Below are positions 30,640 through 41,559 of a stretch of DNA of 64,000 bases, one piece after another. The notes beneath the pieces are model-generated. The model was not told the DNA's origin. It ran no database searches and saw only the letters and a program-made list of their open reading frames with translations. The first letter of the stretch is position 1, and each line of letters starts with the position of its first letter. The position numbers and the translations under genes were made by a program. The stretch comes from Branchipolynoe longqiensis (Eukaryota > Annelida > Polychaeta > Phyllodocida > Polynoidae), in the NCBI GenBank assembly GCA_030323885.1, contig CM059186.1:20002998-20066997 (forward strand), in the 5' to 3' direction.

Positions 30640-31440
30640 TATTCAGCCAGGAGCATTAGGGAAACGCCTGGGAGAGGGGGGGTAGAGAAAGCTGAATTTC
30701 TCAGGGATGGGAAAGTGATGCCTCTGAATCCATAATTGGCAAGCATTCCAAACATGCATGCGTGGTGACCGGATGAGTGACACTTAAGCTGACAATGTTT
30801 GATGTGCCAACAATGGTGGAAATTGTCGATGTTGCTTGCAACATGGGTAATCGAACAAGGCGGAGTCGGATAGTTATTCAAACGGCCGCTGGCGCCACAT
30901 ATACTCAAACTTTAATGTTAAATATGTTCATTGACGTCTACCACGACTAGCGCATCTTTTGGAACTATGCCGAGTAACCATGCAGGGCTGGCGGACGTGC
31001 ATATATGTCAATTAGATATGACGTCGGCAGCCGAAATCTGTTACAAAGTTACGAAAACACGACGTAGTACTGATGTCACGGCCCGGCTAGCTGCTATATA
31101 AAGCGAGCAAAACCCGAACTCTGCCATTATAAATTGGTGGCGGACGGCGACGGACATTCTACTCTGCCATCGGCCCACCCCACAATAAGAGACTAGAACT
31201 ATAGGGTTAAATCATCTCGGGGCCTTCTCTCTCATCATACTCAAGCATGTACGATTGCCAATTTGTTCATTTAAACAAAATCCAAATATATACCATTTAT
31301 CCGTGTTTGCGTTGTTCAATTACCTGGTGGAATCTAATGATGTTTAAAATATGTAATTCGATTTACAGTGATCAACAATTTGCTCTAAACGGATTTGTGA
31401 GCGCAACCATTATGTTGGGGATATTGATCACAAGTCTGTA
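30640..31440. other. unassigned sequence with a promoter-like TATA box
   Basis: CTATATAAAGCGAGC at about 31093-31107, with AACTCTGCC about 25-30 bases on, looks like a core promoter and could belong to an LTR remnant. No second copy or coding sequence was found nearby. The rest is unremarkable. Confidence 0.25.
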
Positions 31441-31448
31441 CATGTACT

Positions 31449-31498
31449 GATATGACCTTAGATGATGCTAGAACATAAATCCCCAACAAACAAACTCC
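31449..31498 (+). mobile_element. SINE-A tail fragment
   Basis: GATATGACCTTAGATGATGC then AACATAAATCCCCAACAAAC. Confidence 0.6.
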
Positions 31499-31585
31499 AT
31501 CTATGCTATGTTTTAAGGACTTTGTAGAGTGTTGTTACATTTGGCGCTGCATTTTTAGGTACATATCTCGAGCACTAAGCATGTT

Positions 31586-31587
<2 letters not shown>

Positions 31588-31635
<48 letters not shown>

Positions 31636-31668
31636 GTTATACATACACATATATATATTATATATACA
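31588..31668. repeat. (TA)n microsatellite
   Basis: TA/CATA run directly adjoining the MITE at 31669. Confidence 0.9.
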
Positions 31669-32144
31669 TGAGTCACCCTCACGAAAATAGGCCAATTGGT
31701 GGTCAATTTAAGATGTCGGCATCACAATTCTTAAAGTGTAGTGCATTTCTTTGTTTCATATTAAATTATCCTAGAAACAAATAAGGTTGTTGTATTTTCT
31801 CTACCTTTACATTCAGGATAAATTTAAGGACTTTCCAACACCTATGTCAATGCTAAACTATAATTATACTGATCGACGCCGACATCCAATGCTCGATGCC
31901 AACAACTTTAACAGATGTCGGCGTCGCAATTCTTAAAGTGTTGTGCATTTCTTTGTTTTGTATTAAATTATCCTAGAAACAAATAAGGTTGTTGTATTTT
32001 CTCTACCTTTACACTCAGGATAAATTTAAGGACGTTCCAACACCTATGTCAATGCTAAACTATAATTATACCGATCGACGCTGACATCCAATGCTCCACG
32101 CCGACAACGTTTCCCAATTGGCCTATTTTCGTGAGTCTGACTCA
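31669..32144 (+). mobile_element. MITE with TGAGTCA ends and doubled core, copy 1
   Basis: Ends TGAGTCACCCTCACGAAAAT and, reversed, TGAGTCAGACTCACGAAAAT, each followed by AGGCCAATTGG. Between them, a 202-bp unit starting GATGTCGGC occurs twice (31712 and 31914). The unit itself carries CGACGCCGACATC-type palindromic motifs. A second copy of the whole lies inverted at 49764-50240. No coding capacity. Confidence 0.8.
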
Positions 32145-32580
32145 CTGAACACTTAGATAAAAGATCGTGTTCTTTAACCTACCAGACTCTCTGACTGCAG
32201 CTACACACACATGTCCAACATGCCACCGCACATTCCGAGCATAAATTGGACTCATCGGTCATCATGGTCATCGACAAGTTCACAACAAATGATGTGTTTC
32301 TGTCATCATCGCCACCGATGGACACCCAAGAAGAAGATACATATGTATATATACAGAGTGACAGAGAGAACGAGAGTGTGTTTCTATGTGTGTAGTAGCA
32401 GTTACTGTCTTAATAGATTTAATACTGTTGATAATAATTTCGTTACAGTGATATCCATTGGCAAATAAAGTTTTACACTGATCGTGAATATCGTATATAT
32501 ATTCTTATTCATCTCGCATTTCAGCCTCGTATATAATGTAGCTGTTTTGATTGGATGGGAGCCCGGGGGAGAAGGAGGAA
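32145..32580. other. unassigned sequence
   Basis: An ATAAAAGATCGTG motif follows the MITE. There are no recognisable genes or element ends. Confidence 0.3.
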
Positions 32581-32587
32581 TGGTTGT

Positions 32588-34797
32588 GGCAGGGTGCGGG
32601 GTGCGGGGTGCGGGGTGCGGGGTGAGGGGTGCGGGGTGAGGGGTGCGGGGAGTGGGGTGCGGGGTGCGGGGTGCGGGGTGCGGGGTGCGGGGTGCGGGGT
32701 GCGGGGTGCGGGTTGCGGGGTGCGGGGTGCGGGGTGCGGGGTGCGGGGTGCGGGGTGCGGGGTGAGGGGTGCTGGGTGTGGGGTGCGGGGTGCGGGGTGC
32801 GGGGTGCGGGGTGCGGGGTGAGGGGTGTGGGGAGTGGGGTGCGGGGTGTGGGGTGCGGGGTGTGGGGTGCGGGGTGCGGGGTGCGGGGGTGCGGGGTGCG
32901 GGGTGCGGGGTGCGGGGTGCGGGGTGCGGGGAGTGTGGTGCAGGGTGCGGGGTGCGGGGTGCAGGGTGCGGGGTGCGGGGTGCGGGGAGTGGGGTGTGGG
33001 GTGCGGGGTGTGGGGTGCGGGGTGCCGGGTGTGGGGTGCTGAGTGTTGTGCGCCGGGTGCGGGGAGTGGGGTGTGGTGTGCGGGGTGCTGAGTGCGGGGT
33101 GCGGGGGTGGGGGGTGGGGGTGCGGGGGTGGGGGTGCGGGGTGTGGGGTGAGGGGTGCAGGGTGGGGCGGCAGGGGGTGCGGGGTGAGGGGTGAGGGGTG
33201 GAGGGGGTGGGGGTGGGGATGAGGGGTACGGGGGGTGGGGTACGGGGTGTGGGGGGGGGGGTGCAGGGTGCGGGGTGGGGGGTGAGGGGTAGGGGGGGGG
33301 TGGGGTGTGGGTGGGTGGAGGTGCGGGGTGCGGGGTGTGGGGGTGGGGTGCAGGGTGGGGGGTGTGGGGCGAGGGGTATGGGGGGTGGGGTACGGGGGGT
33401 GGGGTGTGGGGTGGGGGGGCAGGGGGTGGGGTGCGGGAGCGGGGTGCGGGGCATGGGGTGCGAGGTGCGAGGCGTGTGGGCGCCAAGTTCAGGGTGTGGG
33501 GGTCGGGGGTGGGGGGGCGGGTGCATGGTGCGGGATGCGGCGGGCGGGGTGTGGGTGGTGGGTGGTGGGGTGTGGGGTGAGGGATGGCGGGATGGGGGGT
33601 GCGGGGTGCACGGTGAGGGGTGCGGGGTGCAGGGTGCGGGGTGAGGGAGTGGCAGGGTGCGGGGTGCGGGGGGGGGTGTGGGGGGGGGGGGTGCGGGGGT
33701 GCGGGGTGCGGGGGGGCGGGGGTGCGGGGTGCGGGGGCGGGGCGAGGGGTGTGGGTGGGGGGTGCGGGGGGGGGTGAGGGGGTGGTGGGGGGGGGGTGGG
33801 GGTGTGGGGGGCGGGGTGCGGGTGGGGGGTGGGGGGGGGGGGGGTGCGGGGTGTGGGTGGGGGGTGCGGGTGGGGGGGGCAGGGGTGGGGGGCGGGGTGC
33901 GGAGTGTGGGGTGTGGGGTAGCGGGGGGGGGGCGGGGGTGTGGGGTGCGGGGTGCGGGGTGTGGCAATGGGGGGTGCGGGGGTGAGGGGTGAGGGGTGGA
34001 GGATGCGGGGTGCGGGGTGGGGTGTGGGTGCGGGTGGGGGGTGGGGGTGCATGGTGGGGGGTGGGGGGTGAGGGGTGCGGGGTGGGGGTACGGGGTGTGG
34101 GGTGCGGGGTGGTGGGGAGTGGGGTGCGGGTGCGAGGGGTGGGGCGCCAGGTGCGGGGGTGGGGGTCGGGGTGCGGGATGCGGGGTGGGGGGTGGGGTGG
34201 AGGGGGGGGGGGGTGGCGGGTGAGGGATGCGGGTGCGGGGTGAGGGGCGGGGTGGGGGGCGGGGTGAGGGGGTGCGGGGGGGCGGGGTGGGGTGCGGGGT
34301 GCAGGGTGCAGGGTGGGGGGTGGGGGCAGGGGAAGGGGGTGGGGGTGAGAGGTGTGGGGGTGGGGGGTGGGGGTGCTGGGTAGGGGGTGGGGGTGTGGGG
34401 TGGGGTGGCGGGCGGGGGGTGTGGGGTGCGGAGGGCGGGGTGCGGGGGTGGGGGGCGGGGGGTGGGGGGTGGGGGGGGCGGGGCGGAGGGCAGGGGCGGG
34501 GGGGGGGGTGTGGGGCAGGGTGGGGCATGGGGGGGAGGGGTGGAGGGTGTGGTGGCGGGGGGCGGTGCGGGGTGCGGGGTGGGGGGGTGGGGTGGGGGGG
34601 GGGTGGGGTACGGGGTGCGGGGTCGGGGGGTGCGGGGTGTGGGGTGCGGGGTGTGGAGTGCAGGGTGACGGGTGCAGGGTGTGGGGTGCGAGGTGCGGGG
34701 TGCGGGGTGCGGGGTGCGGGGAGTGGGGTGAGGGGTGAGGGGTGCGGGGTGCGGGGTGCTGAGTGCGGGGTACGGGGGGGGGGGGGGGGGGGGGGGG
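32588..34797 (+). repeat. 2.2 kb G-rich heptamer array (TGCGGGG)n
   Basis: From 32588 to about 33060 the unit TGCGGGG is nearly perfect, with TGAGGGG, TGTGGGG and AGTGGGG variants. It then becomes more irregular with longer G runs and ends in a poly-G stretch at about 34770-34797. Every unit holds a run of four Gs, so the plus strand can form many G-quadruplexes. A 708-codon Pro/His-rich minus-strand frame and several Gly-rich plus frames exist only because a 7-bp unit has no stop codons in these frames. Confidence 0.95.
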
Positions 34798-34799
34798 AG

Positions 34800-35340
34800 C
34801 GCGGGAATCACGAGCACCAATCTAAACGTAGCTTTGTGTATCAGTGTGTCTGGAACTGTGCAACGAAATATCTACCCATTGGTCGATGGTTGAGTTAAAC
34901 ATTCGTCTCACCTGACTTTAACAAAGCTTGCTTTATTTACCGACGTCTCTAAATCACATTGCCTTCTCACATTACGATGCGTACCTCACATGAGTATTCA
35001 TTGCGTTTTTGTTGTTGGAAACATTCGTTGATTAAAGTTCCGGTGTATAGACCAATGCTTTTTGAATTTCCCGCTATATCCTTTTTTATTAGATAAATAT
35101 AATAGGTTGATCCTTTAATCTGCATGACTTAATATTGAAGTAACTGTTATTATAACTGGCGATTTTCTTTGAGATAATTGAAGTGAAAACTGGCACATTG
35201 CAGCAACGTTACTTTCAGATTGCATGACAACATTGTGACACAATAGGCTTTAGCAACAGGTTCTGTTAAATTGACTTAGTGTTCCCTTCTCAGTTTTAAG
35301 TAGCACAAGAATGGTTGATAATAAAAATGTACCAATGTCC
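34800..35340. other. unassigned sequence with part of a TTAA-type MITE
   Basis: GGTTGAGTTAAACATTCGTC at about 34886 resembles a SINE tail. From about 35075 to 35290 the interior of the TTAA-flanked MITE family (GTAACTGTTATTATAACTGG, GGTTCTGTTAAATTGAC) can be followed, without its ends. Confidence 0.4.
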
Positions 35341-35938
35341 AATAGACTACATCACGGTTCCAGCGGCGCGGTGCATTGTGGGATGGGTCAGCGCAAAACA
35401 ATCCCCCCCAAAAGCACATGGCACATGCTAATACACTGGGTGCAGCTATGAAATGTGCTAGTTTCAGCTCATCTCAGCTCTTGTTTGAAACATAGAATAC
35501 TAACTAAATATATATATATAATAAATTAAGATATTAATCTGTTATCCAGCATTGCATTTACATTAATATAATCAGCACATCTTATGCCATGTGCATTTAG
35601 ATTTAGAAAGATCTATAGGCACTGGGACTAGTGTTAGAGCCACAGCCAGAGTACTCAATGCATTGTCAATGGCAGTGAGTAATCTCCGTACAGAAAAAGT
35701 AAAATATTGATAAAACCACACCACCTAGAGACAAACTGCTTGGAACACATATAGAAAACAGGTTTAACAAAAAGATTATATTAAATTGATAAGGTTAGGG
35801 TTTGGGATTTCTATTAATTTTGAATAAAACTGACGTTTTTCAATGCGCGTATAGGCAAACTCAATGGACGTACGCCTTTGCTTTGCTCCCAAGGCCGTTT
35901 TCAGCGCATGCGCAGTCGGAACCCTGATGTAGTCTATT
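35341..35938 (+). mobile_element. MITE with AATAGACTACATCACGG ends, copy 1
   Basis: Ends AATAGACTACATCACGGTTC and, reversed, AATAGACTACATCAGGGTTC. The interior holds a segment TGAAATGTGCTAGTTTCAGC and the TTCAAAATTAATAG core (reverse, about 35660-35870) also found in the MITE at 16055. The second copy is at 53636-54398 in inverted orientation. Confidence 0.7.
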
Positions 35939-36235
35939 TGGCTAGTTAAGATCAAATCTAGGTAGGCGGTTTGGTTTAGAAACTGGTATCCTTTCACCAG
36001 AGTAAGCTGCTTTAAAGATGCATAATCTGATGAAAGTCGCAAATTTTCTAAACTAAAACCCATACTTAGATTGTATCCCACACATGCAACTTCAATACAG
36101 CCTCCCATAAGTGTACTTAATAAGCATTTTGTTATTACATAACAATGGGGGACCTCCGACTTTTTAGTTCAAATTCCTGCCGTTCGCGTCTCCACTGAAC
36201 GAGTGGGCCTATTCGGCACACTGTCACACTGCAAA

Positions 36236-36650
36236 CCCAATGGCTATGAGCAATCTTCATACAGAAGAAGTCAAATATCTCTAAAACCACATTACCTAGA
36301 CACAAACCACTTGGTATACATGTAGAAAACATACAACGAATACATTATATTAAATTTCTAAGGTTAGGGTTCTGTATTTCTATTAATTTTGAATAAAATA
36401 AACGTTTTGCACTGGGCGTACCGCCAAACTCAGTGCATTGTCAATGGACCGTGAGCAATCTTCATACAGAAGAAGGTCAAATATCTCTAAAAACCACAAA
36501 CCTAGAGACAAACCGCTTGGTATACATATAGAAAAACATACAACGAATAGAATTATATTAAATTTCTAAGGTTAGGGTTCTGTATTTACTATTAATTTTG
36601 AATAAAATATACGTATTGCACTGCACGTACCGGCAAACTCAAAGCATTGT
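36236..36650 (-). repeat. tandem pair of the TTCAAAATTAATAG core
   Basis: Two units of about 205 bp start GAGCAATCTTCATACAGAAG at 36248 and 36451. Both end in GCATTGTCAATG, and both carry GGTTAGGGTTCTG. The same core is in MITEs at 16055, 35341 and 53636. GCATTGTCAATG-type half-palindromes mark the unit joints. Confidence 0.75.
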
Positions 36651-36734
36651 CAATGACCGCGTAGGCCCACTACTACCGATGCGCCACCAAGTGTCGGAAA
36701 ATGAACTACGCCACATGTCCCCCATTAAAAGGGA

Positions 36735-36971
36735 ATACTAGGTCAATTTAATAGAACCTGTTACTTATTGCTGAAGAGTATGGTGATATTTTGTTTTACA
36801 TGCCAAAATTAATGTTGTTTGTTTGGACTTGAGATATCTCGACAGTTAGCCATTTAATACAAAAGTTACTTCAAGCTAAAGTAACGTTGATTACATAAAT
36901 CAACCTAATATATTCATCGTGAAAAATGACAGAAAAAAACCCCAAAAAAACATCAGACTATGCAACCTTAA
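36735..36971. mobile_element. TTAA-flanked MITE, truncated, back to back with the next
   Basis: Interior phrases (GGTCAATTTAATAGAACCTG, GACTTGAGATATCTCGACAG) lead to the terminal CATCAGACTATGCAACCTTAA. This TTAA (36968-36971) is also the first TTAA of the following copy. Confidence 0.65.
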
Positions 36972-37433
36972 AGCTGCATAGTCCGATGAAATATCAAATT
37001 TTCAAAACCAAACCAATTATCTCGATTTTATCCTACATATCTAACTTAGATACTGGTGCATTTATTAAACATTTGTCGCTACATAGAAGGGAAGATCGAG
37101 TCAATTTAATATAACTTCTTACTGTAGAAGCCTATGGTGTCAGAGTTTTGGCGTGCTTGCCAAAATTAATTTTGCTTGCTTACACTTAAAATATCTCAAA
37201 AGTTAGCCATTTAAACTAAACGTTACTTAAAATTAAAGTAGATCATAGCGATCAACCTAGCATCTAAGGTCAAGATGGGTAGCGACTTGTGCCAGTGCGC
37301 ACTCATAGTGCTACCCCACTGGGGAATCAGGCCGCTGGCACCATGACCCAATATCCCACCCAGTCGCATTATTCTGACACTGAACAAACCAGTCTGGCAA
37401 GAAACTCAAAACCATCGGACTATGCAACTTTAA
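36968..37433. mobile_element. TTAA-flanked MITE interrupted by a SINE
   Basis: It starts TTAAAGCTGCATAGTCCGAT and ends AACCATCGGACTATGCAACTTTAA. At about 37258-37397 a reverse SINE-A fragment interrupts it. Without that it would be about the normal 330-360 bp. Confidence 0.75.
37258..37397 (-). mobile_element. SINE-A fragment inside a MITE, left arm of an inverted pair
   Basis: Reverse body from CATCTAAGGTCAAGATGGGT to CAAACCAGTCTGG. Positions 37285-37397 form the left arm of an inverted repeat with 37661-37772. Confidence 0.75.
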
Positions 37434-37507
37434 GCAAAAGGTAGATTAGTTGATTAAGCAGGAGAAATTTCAATCGCCAACAATTGGTCTTCTTCATTCC
37501 ACTGCTC

Positions 37508-37655
37508 CACAGAATGCCAGACTAGGTAGCGACAAGTTTAAAATTTGAAGTCATTGGTTTGGCTCAATCATGGTCAGGGGTTCAAAATCTTGCAAACTAC
37601 CGAACGGGAGGAGGTGGACGCTCAACTCATTCAGTAATCCTGTCTGGTTATTTCA
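37508..37655 (-). mobile_element. SINE-A head and upper body, reverse
   Basis: AATGCCAGACTAGGTAGCGA, then TTGAAGTCATTGGTTTGGCT, a box B-like region (GGTCAGGGGTTCAAAATC) and the head near 37625-37650. It would complete the fragment at 37258-37397 if about 110 bp of other sequence were removed. Confidence 0.7.
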
Positions 37656-37660
37656 TGGTG

Positions 37661-37808
37661 CCAGACTAGTTTGTTCAGTGTCAGGATAATGCGACTGGGT
37701 GGGATATTGGGTCATGGTGCCAGTGGCCTGATTCCCCAGAGGGGTAGCACTATGAGTGCGCACTGGCACAAGTTGCCAGGATGTAAAACTCCAACAACGA
37801 ACCAACCA
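37661..37808 (+). mobile_element. SINE-A body and tail, right arm of an inverted pair
   Basis: CCAGACTAGTTTGTTCAGTG to TTGCCAGGATGTAAAACTCC. Against the reverse arm at 37285-37397 I count about four mismatches over about 112 bp, closer than unrelated copies are to each other. Confidence 0.75.
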
Positions 37809-37831
37809 AAGAAAGAGATTGGGTTTTTTAA

Positions 37832-38153
37832 CGATGCCTCTATAGAGCAAATAGATTTTTATCATTGGCTATTGGATGTCAAAGATATGATCATTCTGAC
37901 ATATTTCTTTGGAGGAAACCTATTGCCGTCAGATAGGATACTCTTTCCGATAAGCAGCAAGGGGTCTTTTATATGCACTTTCCCACAGACAGGAAAGAAC
38001 ATACCACAACCTTTGATGAACCAGTTCTTGACCACTGGTTGGAACGGAAAATAACCCAAACTGCAAATGTGTCCACGGAGCAGGATCGACAGGATGACCC
38101 ACACCTTCACAGGTGGACACTCTACCGCCTGAGCTATGTCCCGCTCCCACGAA
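37832..38153 (-). mobile_element. SINE-D, widespread molluscan type
   Basis: The body (GGTCTTTTATATGCACTTTC, CCACAGACAGGAAAGAACAT, TTGGAACGGAAAATAACCCA) and a tRNA-like head near 38118-38150 (GGTGGACACTCTACCGCCTG on plus) match a repeat I recall as very common across molluscs. It is the strongest single clue to the host group. The tail side lies at about 37832. Confidence 0.6.
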
Positions 38154-38162
38154 CCAACCAAC

Positions 38163-38373
38163 CCATGGTGCCAAGCTATGTAATGACAAAGTATACATTT
38201 AAAAAATCATTGGTTTGATCTCGGCCTGGTGTTTGAAACTATCATCACCTCTGGCCATGTATGATTTTTTTTTACATCTCCAGTGTTTTAAAACTTATTG
38301 GTTTGATCTCGGCCTGGTGTTTGAAACTATCATCTCCTCTGGCCATGTATGATTTTTTTTTACATCTCCAGTG
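38163..38373 (-). repeat. SINE-A head fragment with an 88-bp tandem duplication
   Basis: The head/upper-body part of SINE-A in reverse (AAGCTATGTAATGACAAAGT, TCATTGGTTTGATCTCGGCC) is followed by an 88-bp duplication. ATTGGTTTGATCTCGGCCTG begins at 38209 and again at 38297, and each copy includes GATTTTTTTTTACATCTCCA. Confidence 0.75.
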
Positions 38374-38639
38374 TAACTAACTCCCATCCAAAAATCACCG
38401 AGGTTGAGGCATTAGCCATGCGCATGTACTCTGCTAAACGATTAGCTGCTAGCCACAATCAGCCACACACATCACTCCTGGTAAGCGTCAATAAAACGCA
38501 ATGCCGTGCTTCTCAGACACACACCTTATCCTGTTTACTTCGCGCCGTTAGATCTGTATATAACCGACTGCTGCTCTTTCAACTCCTAAATTCCGTTGAT
38601 CATTAACAGTTGTTAACAGAGTGTTGCCGGGTTGGGGCG

Positions 38640-39065
38640 CCCTGTCAGCCCGCCCCGGGTGGAGGGACGGAGGGTGTGTGGAGAGAGGTCGGGGGTTGGG
38701 GAGTAGGCCGGGGCCCCGGGGCCCCGGGGACAGGTGGGGGGAGGGGCCTGTGGCGGGCGGAGCAGGGGCTCGGGGTACACCGGGCCAAGAGGGGAAGGGG
38801 GGGGGGGGGGGGGGGGGCCGGGGGCAAAGAGGCGAATGACAGGGGACGGGGGTTGTGGGGACGGAGAGTAGGGAGGACAGAGCCCGGGCGGCGGGCCGGG
38901 GGCGGAGGACAAGGGGCGGCGGCGGTGGGTAGGGAGGACGGGACCAGGGGTGCAGAGGGGCCGGGGACGGAGGACCCGCGGGTGTCGAGTGGGGGTGGGG
39001 GTGGGGGTGGGGGGGGGGGGGGGGAGGGGCGGAGAGAGTAGGGAGGACGGGGGACGGGTGGGGGG
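38640..39065 (+). repeat. G-rich low-complexity tract
   Basis: GGGG runs with GGGGCCCCGGGGCCCCGGGG at about 38711-38730 and long poly-G at about 38788-38816 and 39007-39022. Open frames across it are compositional. Confidence 0.9.
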
Positions 39066-39179
39066 CCCGGGGCCAGGCATTGCTGACGAGAGTCAGAGCA
39101 AACACATTATTGGTTTTATTGGCTTCAAATCAGCTCCAACGGGGACTTGAAAAGCGCGGCAATTGGCTCCCCGCGGAGG

Positions 39180-39815
39180 GTAGATGGGAGGGGGACGAGG
39201 GGACGGGGGGAGAGGGGGGTGAGGGAGGGAAGGGGTGGCGGGGGCGGGGGGGGGGCTACGGCAGAGGAACATGGGGAAAGCTCACAGGGGGAACATGCTG
39301 CATTGGGGCGGATCGATGCGGGAAAATGTAGGGAGCAGGCGAGGAGAGCTTGGAGAGGAGCTGGGGGGAAGCGTGGATGGGTGCAGGTAGTGGGGGTGGG
39401 GGGATGCACTGGAAGACCGCGGAAAGAGTGTGTGTGTGTGGGGGGGGGGGTTTGGATGGGGGCAACGGGGAATGGCTTGGGAGAGCGCGGGAGGGTGGGG
39501 AGGCGGAGTAGGCGGGAGTGGAGCCCTGGGAGGGAGAATGCAGGGGAGCGCAGAAGGAGGAGGTAGAGTAAATGAGTGTGTGAGTGGGAGCTTAGACTTA
39601 GCGAGGAGCTGGGAGGGGGAGGTGGAGGAGAGCACGGGGGAGAGGGGGGGGGGGCAAAGTGGGGCGAGGGAGCGCGGAGAAACACGCGCGAATTTTATTT
39701 GTTGGATGGGGGAGGGAGATCGAGGGGGAACGGAGTGGAGCGTGGACTGGAGCGTGGAGGGAGCTCGGGGGTAGGGGGGGGGGGGGGGGGGTCAAACGTG
39801 GGGATATCCGCGGGG
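39180..39815 (+). repeat. G/A-rich (purine) tract
   Basis: Mainly GGGGGAGAGG-type purine-rich plus strand with poly-G runs, the longest at about 39774-39791. No gene. Confidence 0.85.
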
Positions 39816-40056
39816 ACGTGAAGAGGACTTGCCACGAGCAATCTGCGATCTTCCGCCAGCGAATTATGACAGGGGGGAGGGGGAGCAGATTTCTGCGCTG
39901 CCAGCAGGACCGCCCGTCGGTCCAACACCTTCCCTGAACAAACCGCCACCTACCTCCCCCCCCCACCCCGCAACACACATCCCTCACCATCCCCAACCCA
40001 CAAACCCATGACGTCTTGCACTGGAAGTGAGTGAGCACGCTACTTATTTGGTCATG

Positions 40057-40243
40057 TGATCTGCTTTCCTCAATGATCTGCTTTCCTCAATGATTTGCTT
40101 TCCTCAATGATTTGCTTTCCTCTGTGATCTGCTTTCTTCAGTGATCTGCTTTCCTCAATGATCTGCTTTCCTCAATAATTTGCTTTCCTCGGTGATCTGC
40201 TTTCTTCAGTGATCTGCTTTTCTCAGTGATCTGCTTTCCCCAT
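40057..40243 (+). repeat. 17-bp minisatellite, 11 units
   Basis: The unit is TGATCTGCTTTCCTCAA. I count 11 consecutive units without length change, with variants at the T/C of position 6 and in the last five bases (CTCAA, CTCTG, TTCAG, CTCGG). The alternation suggests a higher-order pattern. Confidence 0.95.
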
Positions 40244-40249
40244 TATCCG

Positions 40250-40985
40250 CATCGCTCCCCCTCACCCCACCACCCCACCTCCACCCCACACCACTACTAC
40301 ACCACCACTGCCCACAACACCAGCCCACCCCACCACCACCCACACCACCATACCACCACCACCACCCACACCATCATACCACCACCCCACCACCTCCGAA
40401 ACACTACCACCCAACTCCTGCCCACCACCTCCCGAACACTACCATTAGTACCACCCCACCATCTTCACAACCCTACCACCCCACCCCTACCTCCTCCCCT
40501 ACCTCCCCAGCATTATCACCCTACCCCACCTCTTCATAACACCTCTTCACCATCACAACCACACCCCCCCCACACCTACTACAACCCTTACCGCCATTTC
40601 CACCTCCCCAAAACTACCATCCCCGCCCCCACCTCCTCCACCACCTTCCCACCCCATCATCCCACCCCTACTCTTACTACCACCGCCATCTCCCCAACAT
40701 CTCTCCAACAGCATCATCACCACGCCACGCCCACCCCACTCCCACCTCAAACCACTCCACCACCACACCACCGCACCACCACCACCACACAACCACCACA
40801 CTACAACTCTTACCACCACCATCTCAGCCTCCCCAATATCTCTCCAACACCATCATACCACTCCCACCTCTACGTCCACCTTCATCTCCACTACCTCCCC
40901 ATCACCACGCCACTCCCTTCCCATCACCACCACCATCCCCACCTCCCCACCACCACCCACTCACCACCCGAGTGCTCCAAACCTT
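40250..40985 (+). repeat. C/A-rich (CCACCAC)-type tract
   Basis: Irregular CCACCACC, CACCAC and CCTCC runs. A 298-codon frame rich in Pro, His and Thr crosses it and is an artefact of composition. Confidence 0.9.
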
Positions 40986-41023
40986 TTCCTAGCCTTCCCT
41001 GGAATGGCCTACCCCCCCATTCA

Positions 41024-41327
41024 GATCCCCACACATACACATGCACATACACATGCACATACATATACACATACACATGCACATACACATACACATACCC
41101 ATGCACATGCACATACACATAACATGCACATACACATGCACATACACATACGCATGCACATGCACATGTACATACACATGCACATACACATACACATACA
41201 CATGCACATGCACATGCACATGCACATGCACATACACATGCACACACATATGCACATACATATACACATGCACATACACATACACATGCACATGCACATA
41301 CATATACACATACACATGCACATGCAC

Positions 41328-41364
<37 letters not shown>

Positions 41365-41514
41365 TGCCCACACACATACACATGCACATGCACATCCACA
41401 TGCACATCCACATACACATACACATGCACATACACATACACATACGCATACGCATACACATTCACATACACATACACATACACACTTCACATACACATAC
41501 ACATACACATATGC

Positions 41515-41545
<31 letters not shown>

Positions 41546-41555
41546 TAAACACTTC
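41024..41555 (+). repeat. (CACATA/CACATG)n hexamer array
   Basis: Over 500 bp of ACATACACATGCAC alternating purine-pyrimidine sequence, interrupted by few other bases. Such sequence can adopt Z-DNA. Open frames occur in all registers and carry no meaning. Confidence 0.95.
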
Positions 41556-41559
41556 ACCC

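Noticed and set aside
32402..34820. Very long Pro/His/Thr-rich frames (up to 708 codons) on the minus strand and Gly-rich frames on the plus strand
   Set aside because: They exist only because the heptamer repeat lacks stop codons in these frames. Several frames are open at once and none has a non-repeat domain.
36350..36375. Telomere-like TTAGGG motif (GGTTAGGGTTCTG)
   Set aside because: Single motif inside a repeated 200-bp core, not an array.
40057..40243. CRISPR-like array
   Set aside because: The 17-bp units are directly adjacent with no spacers, and the context is eukaryotic.
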